This document shows positions 7,492-14,851 of a DNA stretch of 22,345 bases, piece after piece. Every line of letters starts with the position of its first letter. The stretch's first letter is position 1. The notes beneath the pieces are model-generated. The model was not told where the DNA came from. It was given only the letters and a program-made list of their open reading frames with translations, and ran no database searches. This DNA is from an uncultured Desulfuromonadales bacterium (GTDB taxonomy: Bacteria > Desulfobacterota > Desulfuromonadia > Desulfuromonadales > Geopsychrobacteraceae): the NCBI GenBank assembly GCA_945787295.1, contig CALZHQ010000044.1, positions 1 through 22,345 of the forward strand. Reading direction: 5' to 3'. The position numbers were made by a program, and so were the translations under genes.

Positions 7492-7949
7492 CCGTTTTTC
7501 CTCGTACCATCGACACCGATGATCGCCACCTCGAGCGGCACATACTTGCCCGACTTCTCGATCGCCTGTTGGGCCAGCATCGCCAAACCACGACAGCAGG
7601 GAACTTCCATGATGGTCACGGTGACCGACTGGATATCGTTGTTGGCGATCATCGCTGCCAGCTTGTCCACATAAGGGCTGGTGTCATCCAGCTTCGGGCA
7701 GGCATTGACCAGCACCTTGCCCTTGATGAAATCACGGTGGAATTCGGCATAGGCAAAGGGGGCGCAGTCAGCAGCAATCAACAGATGTGCGTCCTGCAGG
7801 TAAGGAGCGGTCGGCGGAACCAGGTGCAACTGGGTCGGCCACTGACGCAATTCTGAAGCCACGCGATCGGTCTGGGTGTTTTCAGTCGTTTCTTTCTTTT
7901 CAACAGTACGCACCTGGGAACCAGGGCAGCCGCATGCAAGCTGGGACAT
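7488..7949 (-). CDS. Hcp-associated cysteine-rich protein, lacking the usual ferredoxin domain
   Basis: This 153-residue protein matches the C-terminal domain of Fe-S proteins often found beside hcp. The landmarks are LRQWPTQLHLVPPTAPYL, AADCAPFAY, KGKVLVNACPKLDD and VTIMEVPCCRGL. In typical relatives this domain follows an N-terminal 2x[4Fe-4S] ferredoxin domain. Here it is preceded only by a short stretch starting MSQLACGCPGS. Cysteines are at 6, 8, 62, 84, 118 and 119, and could still hold a cluster or a redox disulfide. The start has GAGGAG, located inside the end of the DUF1858 gene, and the gap between the two genes is four bases. A role in electron transfer to Hcp, or in maintaining it, is inferred from context. 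Confidence 0.8.
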   Translation of the reverse strand: MSQLACGCPGSQVRTVEKKETTENTQTDRVASELRQWPTQLHLVPPTAPYLQDAHLLIAADCAPFAYAEFHRDFIKGKVLVNACPKLDDTSPYVDKLAAMIANNDIQSVTVTIMEVPCCRGLAMLAQQAIEKSGKYVPLEVAIIGVDGTRKNG

Positions 7950-7953
7950 AGTT

Positions 7954-8175
7954 TTATTCTCCTCTATTTTTCAGATAGTCGCTGATTTCCTGTTCGATCT
8001 TCGCTTCGATCTCGTCGCCGAGGGCGTGAATGCTCACCACATCATTCACCAGGCAGATGCCGACGCCACAGGTCACGCAATCGATCTGGTACCTGGTCAG
8101 CAGCTCACCAATAAAGGGGTGCTGCTCGATGGTTTTATTGATCGGCTGGTCGCCGATGCCGTCAGGAAGTCTCAT
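7954..8175 (-). CDS. DUF1858 protein (hybrid-cluster-associated redox disulfide domain)
   Basis: This is a small 73-residue protein of the DUF1858/TIGR03980 type, named for its frequent link to hybrid cluster proteins. It shows the usual pattern: an N-terminal helix (INKTIEQHPFIGELLTRYQI), then the CxxC pair in DCVTCGVG, then a C-terminal helix (ALGDEIEAKIEQEISDYL). The related ScdA N-terminal domain occurs in iron-cluster repair proteins. The start at 8175 has GAGGAG seven bases upstream. An open frame continues to 8250, but it runs through the promoter. It is the first gene of the leftward operon DUF1858 - Fe-S-type protein - hemerythrin. Confidence 0.88.
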   Translation of the reverse strand: MRLPDGIGDQPINKTIEQHPFIGELLTRYQIDCVTCGVGICLVNDVVSIHALGDEIEAKIEQEISDYLKNRGE

Positions 8176-8208
8176 TCTGTTGCTCCTCTGTTTGCGTGTG
8201 ATGGCCAG

Positions 8209-8253
8209 ACTATAGGGGAGTTGAGCAGAGGAAAACATGACCTGGGTCAAAAA
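8209..8253 (-). promoter_or_regulatory. Operon promoter with second HcpR-like operator
   Basis: The operator at 8232-8253 has core ATGACCTGGGTCAA (centre 8243.5) and differs from the hcp copy at one of 22 positions. The -10 box TATAGT (complement of 8209-8214) matches the consensus at five of six bases and gives a start near 8202, exactly 41.5 bases from the operator centre. The nine bases ATGGCCAGA around the start site are also shared with the hcp promoter at the same spacing. Confidence 0.72.
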
Positions 8254-8383
8254 ATGACCCTTTTGGTAAGACTTTCAATAATAACCTGCCAGCGCTTATC
8301 TATAAACCGGGGCACAGCAGCGGAACTGATTATTACTGCTACACTTAATATGGCTGAAATCGAAAATTCAACAAGGAGAAAAC

Positions 8384-9169
8384 ATGGATCTGAACCTGAC
8401 AGGGAAAATAGCCTTGGTCGTCGCATCGAGCAAAGGACTGGGAAAAGCGATTGCCGGTCAATTGGCTGCCGAGGGCGCCGACGTCATGCTGACCAGCCGT
8501 AACGCAGAGCAATTGGAGCAGAGCAAATATGAACTCCGCCAGACCGCCAAAGGGCGGGTCGAAAGCTATCCCTGTGACATCACCAAGATTGACGATATTC
8601 AGGCACTATTTGCCGCGACCCGCAAGCGGCTGGGACCGGTCAATATCCTGGTCAACAATGCCGGCGGCCCGCCCGGAGGCAACTTCGAGCAGGTTGATGA
8701 CGCCGCCTGGCAGGCGGCTTTTGAACTGAACCTGCTCAGCTATGTGCGACTGATCCGCGAAGCGCTGCCCGACCTGAAACAGAACGGAGGCCGGATCATC
8801 AATGTCACCTCCTCCTCGATCAAACAGCCGATCCCCGGCCTGATCCTCTCCAATGCCTTCCGCATGGGGATTCTCGGCCTGGGCAAAAGCCTGGCCGACG
8901 AACTGGCCCCCTACAACATCCTGGTGAACAGCGTCGCCCCAGGGCGGATTGCCACCGACCGCACCGCCTATCTCGACCAGCTAAAAGCGGACAAGCTGGG
9001 CATCAGCAAACAGCAAGTGTTCGAACAATCGAAAAGCAACATCCCCCTGCAGCGCTACGGTGCCCCCGAAGAGTTTGCCAAGGTGGTCTGCTTCCTCGCC
9101 TCCGGTGCCAGCAGTTACATCACCGGCAGCACGCTAATGGTCGACGGCGGGATGGTCAAGGGGTATTAG
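8384..9169 (+). CDS. Atypical short-chain dehydrogenase/reductase (FabG-like fold)
   Basis: This is a 261-residue Rossmann protein resembling 3-oxoacyl-ACP reductases. The nucleotide-binding turn is ASSKGLG (14-20) rather than TGxxxGxG. NNAG (91-94) and the late PGRIATDR and GSTLMVDGG motifs are present. In place of the Ser-Tyr-Lys triad it reads Ser143-x12-Ser156-x3-Arg160. From memory this fits the SDR subgroup typified by cd05344, whose members are described as lacking a perfect NAD motif and catalytic tetrad. Dehydrogenase activity is therefore doubtful. The start is supported by AAGGAG six bases upstream of the ATG. It diverges from the HcpR-like operon, with about 200 bases between the two starts, and no partner gene follows closely. 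Confidence 0.85.
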   Translation: MDLNLTGKIALVVASSKGLGKAIAGQLAAEGADVMLTSRNAEQLEQSKYELRQTAKGRVESYPCDITKIDDIQALFAATRKRLGPVNILVNNAGGPPGGNFEQVDDAAWQAAFELNLLSYVRLIREALPDLKQNGGRIINVTSSSIKQPIPGLILSNAFRMGILGLGKSLADELAPYNILVNSVAPGRIATDRTAYLDQLKADKLGISKQQVFEQSKSNIPLQRYGAPEEFAKVVCFLASGASSYITGSTLMVDGGMVKGY

Positions 9170-9338
9170 TAACCCTTTTATTGATGACAGATTCTGTAAA
9201 GAATTCCGCAAAAAAGTTGAAACTTCTTGATTGGAAAGTAAAGTTTAGCTAGTTCCCCATGTTTCGAGCAAGACACCGCAATATTTGCCGGACGACCGGC
9301 TTGTAAGCGAAAACATCTATCATCATGAGGAGGAAAAA
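9170..9338. other. Intergenic region before the TRAP operon
   Basis: No gene is seen. The first 90 bases are AT-rich (for example AAAAAAGTTGAAACTT) and could hold the TRAP promoter, but I find no convincing -35/-10 pair. GCCGG-ACGA-CCGGC (9287-9300) makes a small hairpin. No strong terminator follows the SDR gene. Confidence 0.4.
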
Positions 9339-10361
9339 ATGTTCATGCGAATCAGGCAAGTCATGTTTGTTGTTGCCGCTGTTGCAATGCTGTTCGGCTC
9401 CATCGCCACCGTCCAGGCGGCCGAAGAGCGCAGCTACCTGATGGCCACCGCTTCAACCGGCGGAACTTATTATCCGGTCGGCGTCGCGCTCTCCACCCTG
9501 ATCAAGGTCAAGCTGCAGCCAAAGCAGAAGATCGGCATGTCGGCGATCAACTCGGCCGGCTCCGGCGAAAACATCAAGCTGCTGCGGGAGAATGAAGTTC
9601 AGTTCGCCATCCTCCAAGGCCTCTACGGCGCCTACGCCTGGAACGGCACCGGCCCGATCGCCTCGGAAGGGCCGCAGAAAAACCTGCGCTCTGTCACCAT
9701 GCTCTGGCAGAATGTCGAGCACTACGCGATCCTGAAAAAATTTGCCAAGACCGGAACCGCCTCTGACCTGCTGGGCGTTAAAGGCCAATCCATGTCGATG
9801 GGAAAAAAGAACTCCGGCACCCTCGGCTCCAACGAAGTCATCCTCGGCAATCTCGGGGTTGATATTAACACAGATTACAGCTTGATCTACGTCGGCTACG
9901 GCCCTTCAGCCGATGCCCTGCAGAATGGCCAGATCGCCGGTTTCGGCATCCCCGCGGGGGTTCCAGCCAGTGCCGTGACCAAGGCCGCCGCCAATCTGGG
10001 CGATGACATGGTTCTTCTTGATTTTACTGACGAGCAACTCGCCCAGGCCGACGGTGGCCTTGGCCTCTGGACCCGCTACGTTATTCCGGCTGAAACCTAC
10101 CCCGGCCAGACCAAGGCCATCAACACCATCGCCCAGCCGAACTTCCTCGGCGTCCGGGCCGATGTTGACGAAGATGCCGTTTACCAGATCACCAAAACCA
10201 TTTATGAGAACCTGCCGTTCCTCAACGCCATTCACGGTGCCACCAAGGCGATGGCGGTCGAAAAAGCGATCGCCGGATTGCCGATGCCGCTGCATCCGGG
10301 TGCCGCCAAGTACTACCAGGAAGTCGGCATCACAATTCCGGCCCGCTTGCTGGCCAACTAA
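9339..10361 (+). CDS. TRAP transporter solute-binding protein, TAXI family
   Basis: This is a 340-residue periplasmic receptor for a TRAP uptake system. The signal peptide covers about residues 1-28, with a hydrophobic core and cleavage after VQA. The mature protein opens with the family motif MATASTGGTYYPVGVAL and later shows NSAGSGENIKLL, QFAILQG and GKKNSGT. TAXI receptors bind carboxylates or amino acids such as glutamate; the ligand here cannot be read. The ATG at 9339 follows GAGGAGG (9327-9333) at five bases. The frame opens earlier, at a TTG at 9285, but that version lacks a good ribosome site and would bury the signal peptide. It is followed after 59 bases by its permease. Confidence 0.92.
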   Translation: MFMRIRQVMFVVAAVAMLFGSIATVQAAEERSYLMATASTGGTYYPVGVALSTLIKVKLQPKQKIGMSAINSAGSGENIKLLRENEVQFAILQGLYGAYAWNGTGPIASEGPQKNLRSVTMLWQNVEHYAILKKFAKTGTASDLLGVKGQSMSMGKKNSGTLGSNEVILGNLGVDINTDYSLIYVGYGPSADALQNGQIAGFGIPAGVPASAVTKAAANLGDDMVLLDFTDEQLAQADGGLGLWTRYVIPAETYPGQTKAINTIAQPNFLGVRADVDEDAVYQITKTIYENLPFLNAIHGATKAMAVEKAIAGLPMPLHPGAAKYYQEVGITIPARLLAN

Positions 10362-10420
10362 GTCTGAGTTCTGCGGTCGTCCCGGATGGGGCGGCCGCAA
10401 CCGCCTGTGGAGTTCCAGCG

Positions 10421-12526
10421 ATGAATACCTCCGAACTCGAACATGATATCCGCCCCGAACCGACCCGCCTGCTGATTGTTCTTGGTGTGGCCGTTTCGAT
10501 CATGCACATCTGGTTCAACGTGGTTACGGTTTTGTCCTCGCTCTGGCAGAACTCCCTGCATTTTGCCGGGTTCGCCCTGATCGCGGCGATCGTTTATCCG
10601 CTGCACCGGGACGGCGGTATCAGCTGGCGACTGCTCGATGCTCTGCTCGGCCTGCTTGCGGCCGGCTCCGCCGTCTACCTGATCGCCATGGAAGATGCCA
10701 TCTACGCCCGCGGTGTGCGCCTGGTCCCGATGGAATGGGCTGCCGGCATCATCCTGATCCTCTGCGCCCTGGAGTTCACCCGCCGGGTCGCCGGCTGGTT
10801 TATCCCGGTGCTGATCCTGCTGGCCCTGAGCTACGTCAGCTGGTGGGGACAGCATATCAGCGGGGTGTTCAAGTTCGCCGGGCTGAGCCTGGAGACGATT
10901 CTGTTCCGCTCGGTTTACGGCGATGACGCGCTGTTCGGCACCATCGCCAGCATCTCCTCCACTTACGTGTTTATGTTCATCCTCTTCGGCGCCTTTCTGC
11001 TGCGTTCCGGTGCGGGAGAATTCGTCATCGACCTGGCCCGCGCCGTTGCCGGGCGGATGGTCGGCGGGCCGGGGCTGGTGGCGGTGATGGCTTCCGGGCT
11101 GATGGGCACCATCTCCGGTTCGGCGGTTGCCAACACCGCTTCGACCGGGGTCATCACCATCCCGCTGATGAAACGCGCCGGCTTCCCGGCCAAGTTCGCC
11201 GCCGGGGTCGAAGCCTCCGCCTCAACCGGTGGACAGCTGATGCCGCCGATCATGGGTGCCGGGGCTTTCGTCATGGCCACCTACACGCAGATTCCTTACA
11301 ACACCATCGTCATAGTCAGTATCCTGCCGGCGATCCTCTACTTTGCCACGGTCGGCTTTTTTGTCCGCATCGAGGCCAAAAGGAGTCATGTCACCGCCCT
11401 CGATAGCGAAAAAGTCTCGGCCATCGAGGTCTTCAAAAGGGGCGGCATCGTCTTTCTGCTGCCGATCGGCGTGCTGATCGGCCTGCTGATCTACGGCTTT
11501 ACTCCGACCTACGCCGCCGGCTTCAGCATCATCGCCGTGGTGGTCGCCTCCTGGTTCTCGCCGAACAAGATGGGACCGAAAGCAATCATCGAAGCGCTCG
11601 CTCTCGGCGCACAAAATATGGTGATGACCGCCATCCTGCTCTGCTCGGTCGGCCTGATCGTCAACGTTATCGCCACCGCCGGGGTCGGCAACACCTTCTC
11701 ATTGATGATCACCGAATGGGCCGGTCACAGCCTGGTGATCGCCATCGTGCTGATTGCGCTGGCCTCACTGGTGCTCGGCATGGGCTTGCCGGTCACCGCG
11801 GCCTACATCGTCCTCGGCACCCTGTCTGCTCCAGCCCTGCATGGCCTGATAGCCGACAGCATGCTGGTTGACGCGCTGGCCGCGGGTCAGATCCCGGAAG
11901 CCGCCAAGGCGATCTTCATGATTGCCGCGCCGGATAAGCTGGCGGAAATCGGCAACCCGATGGCGGCCGCGGCCGCCCGAGCAATTATCGATGCGGTGCC
12001 GATCGATATGGCCGGGATGATCCGCGAAGCGGTCTTGAGCGAACACACCCTGACCTTTTCGCTGCTCTCAGCGCACCTGATCATCTTCTGGCTCAGCCAG
12101 GATTCCAATGTCACCCCGCCGGTCGCGCTGGCCGCCTTTACCGGTGCCGCGATCGCGGGAACCAAGCCGATGGAGACCGGCTTCCAGTCGTGGAAGATCG
12201 CCAAGGGGCTGTACGTGGTACCGCTGCTGTTCGCCTACACCAACTTTATCGGCGGCTCCTGGGTGGAGGATTTCACCATCTTCTTCTTCGCCTTTTTCGG
12301 CCTTTATGCCTTTACCGCCACGCTGCAGGGTTTTATGGAGGCACGACTCCCCATCTTACTGCGCCTGGTGGCCTTCGCCTGCGCGATTGCGTTGCTCTGG
12401 CCGGCACCGATCTGGGTGCATGGAATCGGCCTGGCGGTGCTGATCCTCCTGTTCCTGCACAGTTTCCGCTCTTCACGTAAAGAGACTGTGGCCAGCGACG
12501 CTGCAGAGAGCCCGACGGTCGCGTAA
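10421..12526 (+). CDS. TRAP transporter fused permease (DctQM-type)
   Basis: This is a 701-residue inner-membrane protein that joins the small (DctQ-like) and large (DctM-like) TRAP permease subunits. The N-terminal third has hydrophobic segments near residues 17-35, 40-58, 65-88 and 105-145. The DctM part carries the hallmark glycine-rich region GSAVANTASTGVITIPLMKRAGF followed by EASASTGGQLMPPIMGAGAF. A second characteristic stretch, LVLGMGLPVTAAYIVLG, lies in the second half. Fused permeases are the usual partner of TAXI receptors and typically use an ion gradient to drive uptake. It is transcribed with the binding protein upstream, and a strong terminator follows 66 bases after the stop. 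Confidence 0.93.
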   Translation: MNTSELEHDIRPEPTRLLIVLGVAVSIMHIWFNVVTVLSSLWQNSLHFAGFALIAAIVYPLHRDGGISWRLLDALLGLLAAGSAVYLIAMEDAIYARGVRLVPMEWAAGIILILCALEFTRRVAGWFIPVLILLALSYVSWWGQHISGVFKFAGLSLETILFRSVYGDDALFGTIASISSTYVFMFILFGAFLLRSGAGEFVIDLARAVAGRMVGGPGLVAVMASGLMGTISGSAVANTASTGVITIPLMKRAGFPAKFAAGVEASASTGGQLMPPIMGAGAFVMATYTQIPYNTIVIVSILPAILYFATVGFFVRIEAKRSHVTALDSEKVSAIEVFKRGGIVFLLPIGVLIGLLIYGFTPTYAAGFSIIAVVVASWFSPNKMGPKAIIEALALGAQNMVMTAILLCSVGLIVNVIATAGVGNTFSLMITEWAGHSLVIAIVLIALASLVLGMGLPVTAAYIVLGTLSAPALHGLIADSMLVDALAAGQIPEAAKAIFMIAAPDKLAEIGNPMAAAAARAIIDAVPIDMAGMIREAVLSEHTLTFSLLSAHLIIFWLSQDSNVTPPVALAAFTGAAIAGTKPMETGFQSWKIAKGLYVVPLLFAYTNFIGGSWVEDFTIFFFAFFGLYAFTATLQGFMEARLPILLRLVAFACAIALLWPAPIWVHGIGLAVLILLFLHSFRSSRKETVASDAAESPTVA

Positions 12527-12592
12527 ATTTCATCGCGCTGGCAAAGATACCCGTGATTCGTTACTTAAGATCAGGAAGGGGTAACAAATATC

Positions 12593-12635
12593 AAAAACAA
12601 AGGCCACCCTCACGCCGAAGGTGGCCTTTGTTTTT
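12593..12635. terminator. Strong bidirectional rho-independent terminator
   Basis: AAAAACAAAGGCCACC (12593-12608) pairs perfectly with GGTGGCCTTTGTTTTT (12620-12635). This is a 16-bp stem with an 11-base loop, with A and T tracts built into the two arms. It closes the TRAP operon. Confidence 0.9.
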
Positions 12636-12712
12636 CGCTGCGCCCAGGGGTAAAGAGATAGTTTCGTAATCCAAAGGGCGAACTTTTTGATCCTGGAGAA
12701 AAAGAGATCCTT

Positions 12713-13237
12713 TTGCGAATATTGTTGATCAGCATGCTCCTGATTGGCGTAATCCTCGGTTACGGGTATTGGCATTCGGCCACCCATGCGTCGTTTTTTA
12801 TTCAGCTTGACTTCAAAGCTGCGGGTGAAAACGAACTGCAGGCCATCCCCAAAACCGAGATCGGTTTTAAAGATTCCTCCGGGCAGATGCTCGCCAAAGG
12901 GGCCAGTGATGAGCAATATAACTTTGTCCGTTTGCTCCACCCGGAGGTCGGCGATTGTCACGAGGTCGAAAAAACAGCAACGACTTCTGCGGATGGGAGA
13001 ACGGCCTGGCAGGAGTGTTTTGCCCAGGTGGCAACCTGGATACCGCAATGGGTCGAAGAGGTGACACATATAGATCTGCAAACCGAAGCATGCCGATTGC
13101 AGAATCTTCCAGTCAGCGTCACAAAGTATAATTCTGATTGGCTTCTCTGGTGGGTGCCGCTCCCCCATGTCGGTGGAAAACCTTATTCCCATTACAGCTT
13201 GACGATCACCATCGATGAAAACGATTGTGGTCGCTGA
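12713..13237 (+). CDS. Uncharacterised exported or membrane-anchored protein
   Basis: I do not recognise this 174-residue protein. Residues 1-19 form a hydrophobic segment (MRILLISMLLIGVILGYGY), so the rest is probably periplasmic. The exported part has four cysteines (82, 102, 127, 172), enough for two disulfide bonds, and a tryptophan-rich stretch, SDWLLWWVPLPH (141-152). The start shown is TTG; the nearest purine-rich sites are GGAG at 12695-12698, which is rather far, and AGAG at 12704. An internal ATG at residue 8 is an alternative start that would shorten the hydrophobic segment. It follows a strong terminator and so must have its own promoter, which I could not identify. Confidence 0.6.
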   Translation: MRILLISMLLIGVILGYGYWHSATHASFFIQLDFKAAGENELQAIPKTEIGFKDSSGQMLAKGASDEQYNFVRLLHPEVGDCHEVEKTATTSADGRTAWQECFAQVATWIPQWVEEVTHIDLQTEACRLQNLPVSVTKYNSDWLLWWVPLPHVGGKPYSHYSLTITIDENDCGR

Positions 13238-13511
13238 ACTGTAAATCCGAGAGTGCCAGTGACTGTCAGCATCCCGAGGTGGTTAAAATGAAAATGGCGC
13301 AGAGACTGCGAGAGGGCGGCAGAGCATTAATGATCTGTCTGTTTCAGCACCGCTCGCGGTTTTGGTGACCTTCCTGCCAATACGGTCTGGTCATTGTTTG
13401 GGGCAACCTTTACCGACGAATCGGTCGCTAAGGGCCGGCCCTTATGCCTGCACCGAAAAAGAGCATCGCTCGTAATCTGGTTTATAATGATAACTAAAGA
13501 CGGGAGATTCC
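13238..13511. other. Intergenic region before the NnrU gene
   Basis: No supported gene lies here. A perfect 16-base palindrome TAAGGGCCGGCCCTTA sits at 13429-13444. TATAAT at 13483-13488 is a consensus -10 box, 24 bases before the NnrU start, but no good -35 box is seen 17 bases upstream, so promoter assignment is tentative. Confidence 0.45.
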
Positions 13512-14198
13512 ATGGACGTTGCGGCGATATTCTTCTGCTGGCTGCTGTTCGGCGGCACCCATATCATCGGCTCCAGTCTACCGGTCCGCAATTACCTGAT
13601 CGACAGATTCGGCACCCTCGCCTTCAAAGGGATCTACTCACTGGTCGCCCTTGCCACCTTCATTCCTCTCTGCATGGTTTATGCAGCCAACAAACATGCC
13701 GGGGCGTTGCTTTATCGCCCCACAAGCATCCTGTCCGGCCTGGCCCAGCTATCGATGCTGCTGGCGTTGTTCGTGTTGCTGCAGGGGCTGTTGACCCTCA
13801 ACCCGCAATCGGTGCAGGCGGAACTGAGCGACCGGGTGCGTGCCGAGCCACGCGGCATCGAACGGATCTGTCGTCATCCGCAAAACTTGAGCTTTGCGCT
13901 GTTCGGTGCCGGCCATATGCTGGTCAATCCTTTTGTCGGTGACTGGATCTTTTTCGGCGGTTTCGTCATCTACAGTCTGATCAGTGCCGGCCACCAGGAT
14001 GGCCGCAACCTGGCCGGCGACTCAGCGGAGATCAAAGCCTATATCGCCGCCACCTCTTTCGTTCCCTTTGCGGCCCTGCTCAGCGGACGCCAGAGAATCG
14101 CCTGGGACGAGTTCAGCCGCCTCGGCTTGTTGCTGGCCGGCATCCTGTTCGTGCTGCTGCGTTATTTCCATCAGGATATTTTTGGCGGCTTCGACTGA
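13512..14198 (+). CDS. NnrU-family integral membrane protein
   Basis: This is a 228-residue membrane protein of the NnrU family (Pfam NnrU), which is related to zeta-carotene isomerase and was first linked to nitric oxide and nitrite metabolism in denitrifiers. About six hydrophobic segments are present. Conserved features include FGGTHIIGSSLPVR with His17, the loop ICRHPQN with His122, and GAGHMLVNP with His135; histidines of this kind can ligate heme in relatives. The start is supported by GGGAG ahead of the ATG at 13512. The HNH gene follows after 18 bases and is probably co-transcribed. No HcpR-like palindrome was found upstream, so control differs from the hcp operon. Confidence 0.85.
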   Translation: MDVAAIFFCWLLFGGTHIIGSSLPVRNYLIDRFGTLAFKGIYSLVALATFIPLCMVYAANKHAGALLYRPTSILSGLAQLSMLLALFVLLQGLLTLNPQSVQAELSDRVRAEPRGIERICRHPQNLSFALFGAGHMLVNPFVGDWIFFGGFVIYSLISAGHQDGRNLAGDSAEIKAYIAATSFVPFAALLSGRQRIAWDEFSRLGLLLAGILFVLLRYFHQDIFGGFD

Positions 14199-14216
14199 GA
14201 GAAGAAACGGACGGCT

Positions 14217-14759
14217 ATGGACAAGGAACTGATCGACGCGAGAAACAAGGCCTACGAAGAACACCATCAGAGGTTCACCTGCCCCCACCCGAGCAAGGAA
14301 TTGCGCCGACAGGTCATCGCCGACGGCAGCACCCGCTACATCTATCAATGCCTTTCCTGCGGCCATGCGCAAGGCCAGTCGATCAAAAAAGAGACCGCTT
14401 TCGACCTGACTGCCGGCTGCGAACCGAGTCAATTCGATCTTGCCTTAAAAGACGCTTGGGATAACCGGGAAAAAAGTGAATTGAAAAGAATCGAGCAGGA
14501 CTACTTGATTCAGTTTAAAAACAAAGCGACCGAATTCTGGAAGATATACGACGCTTACCTGGAAACGGATGAGTGGCAGGGCAAACGCCAGAAAGTCATA
14601 TCCAGAGCCCAGGGCTTATGTGAAGGCTGTCAGGAACAACCGGCCCAGCATGTTCATCATCTCTCTTATGAGCATATTGGAAATGAATTTCTTTTTGAAC
14701 TGGTGGCGCTTTGCAAAGCTTGCCATGAAAGAATCCATGCAGAGAATGAAGGGAAATAA
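14217..14759 (+). CDS. HNH-type zinc-finger protein (possible endonuclease)
   Basis: This 180-residue soluble protein has two likely zinc sites. The N-terminal one uses Cys22, Cys45 and Cys48 (CLSCGH), with His24 or His50 nearby. The C-terminal part is an HNH-like fold: CEGC (135-138), the VHHLSY core (146-151), and CKACHERIH (166-174). HNH proteins of this outline can be nicking or restriction-type nucleases, and many small ones have unknown targets. The HNH histidines (His147/His148, His170, His174) are present, so activity is possible. The linker (about 70-125) is helical and charged. It lies 18 bases after the NnrU gene. No modification methylase or phage gene is adjacent, so a defence role is not supported by context. 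Confidence 0.72.
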   Translation: MDKELIDARNKAYEEHHQRFTCPHPSKELRRQVIADGSTRYIYQCLSCGHAQGQSIKKETAFDLTAGCEPSQFDLALKDAWDNREKSELKRIEQDYLIQFKNKATEFWKIYDAYLETDEWQGKRQKVISRAQGLCEGCQEQPAQHVHHLSYEHIGNEFLFELVALCKACHERIHAENEGK

Positions 14760-14851
14760 TTTCCCTATCCTATTTGCATCTTCCCCCTTTACGCGGCACA
14801 CTTAAAGGAAGACTGACCATGTTTCCCTCGTCTCACCCAAAGGGGATTGTC

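Noticed and set aside
12530..13192. 220-codon minus-strand frame opposite the exported orphan
   Set aside because: It runs through the strong TRAP terminator and has an unnatural composition. The plus-strand frame has a signal-like N-terminus and looks more protein-like.
13362..13377. TGGTGACCTTCCTGCC as a sigma-54 promoter upstream of NnrU
   Set aside because: The GG-N10-GC spacing is correct but only about half of the consensus bases match, and it lies some 135 bases from the gene.
13394..13942. 182-codon plus-strand frame overlapping the NnrU gene
   Set aside because: It is out of frame with NnrU, rich in Arg, Pro and His, and NnrU is clearly the real product.
14217..14759. HNH gene as part of a phage-defence or restriction system
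   Set aside because: No methylase, helicase, toxin-antitoxin or phage genes are adjacent; context gives no support.
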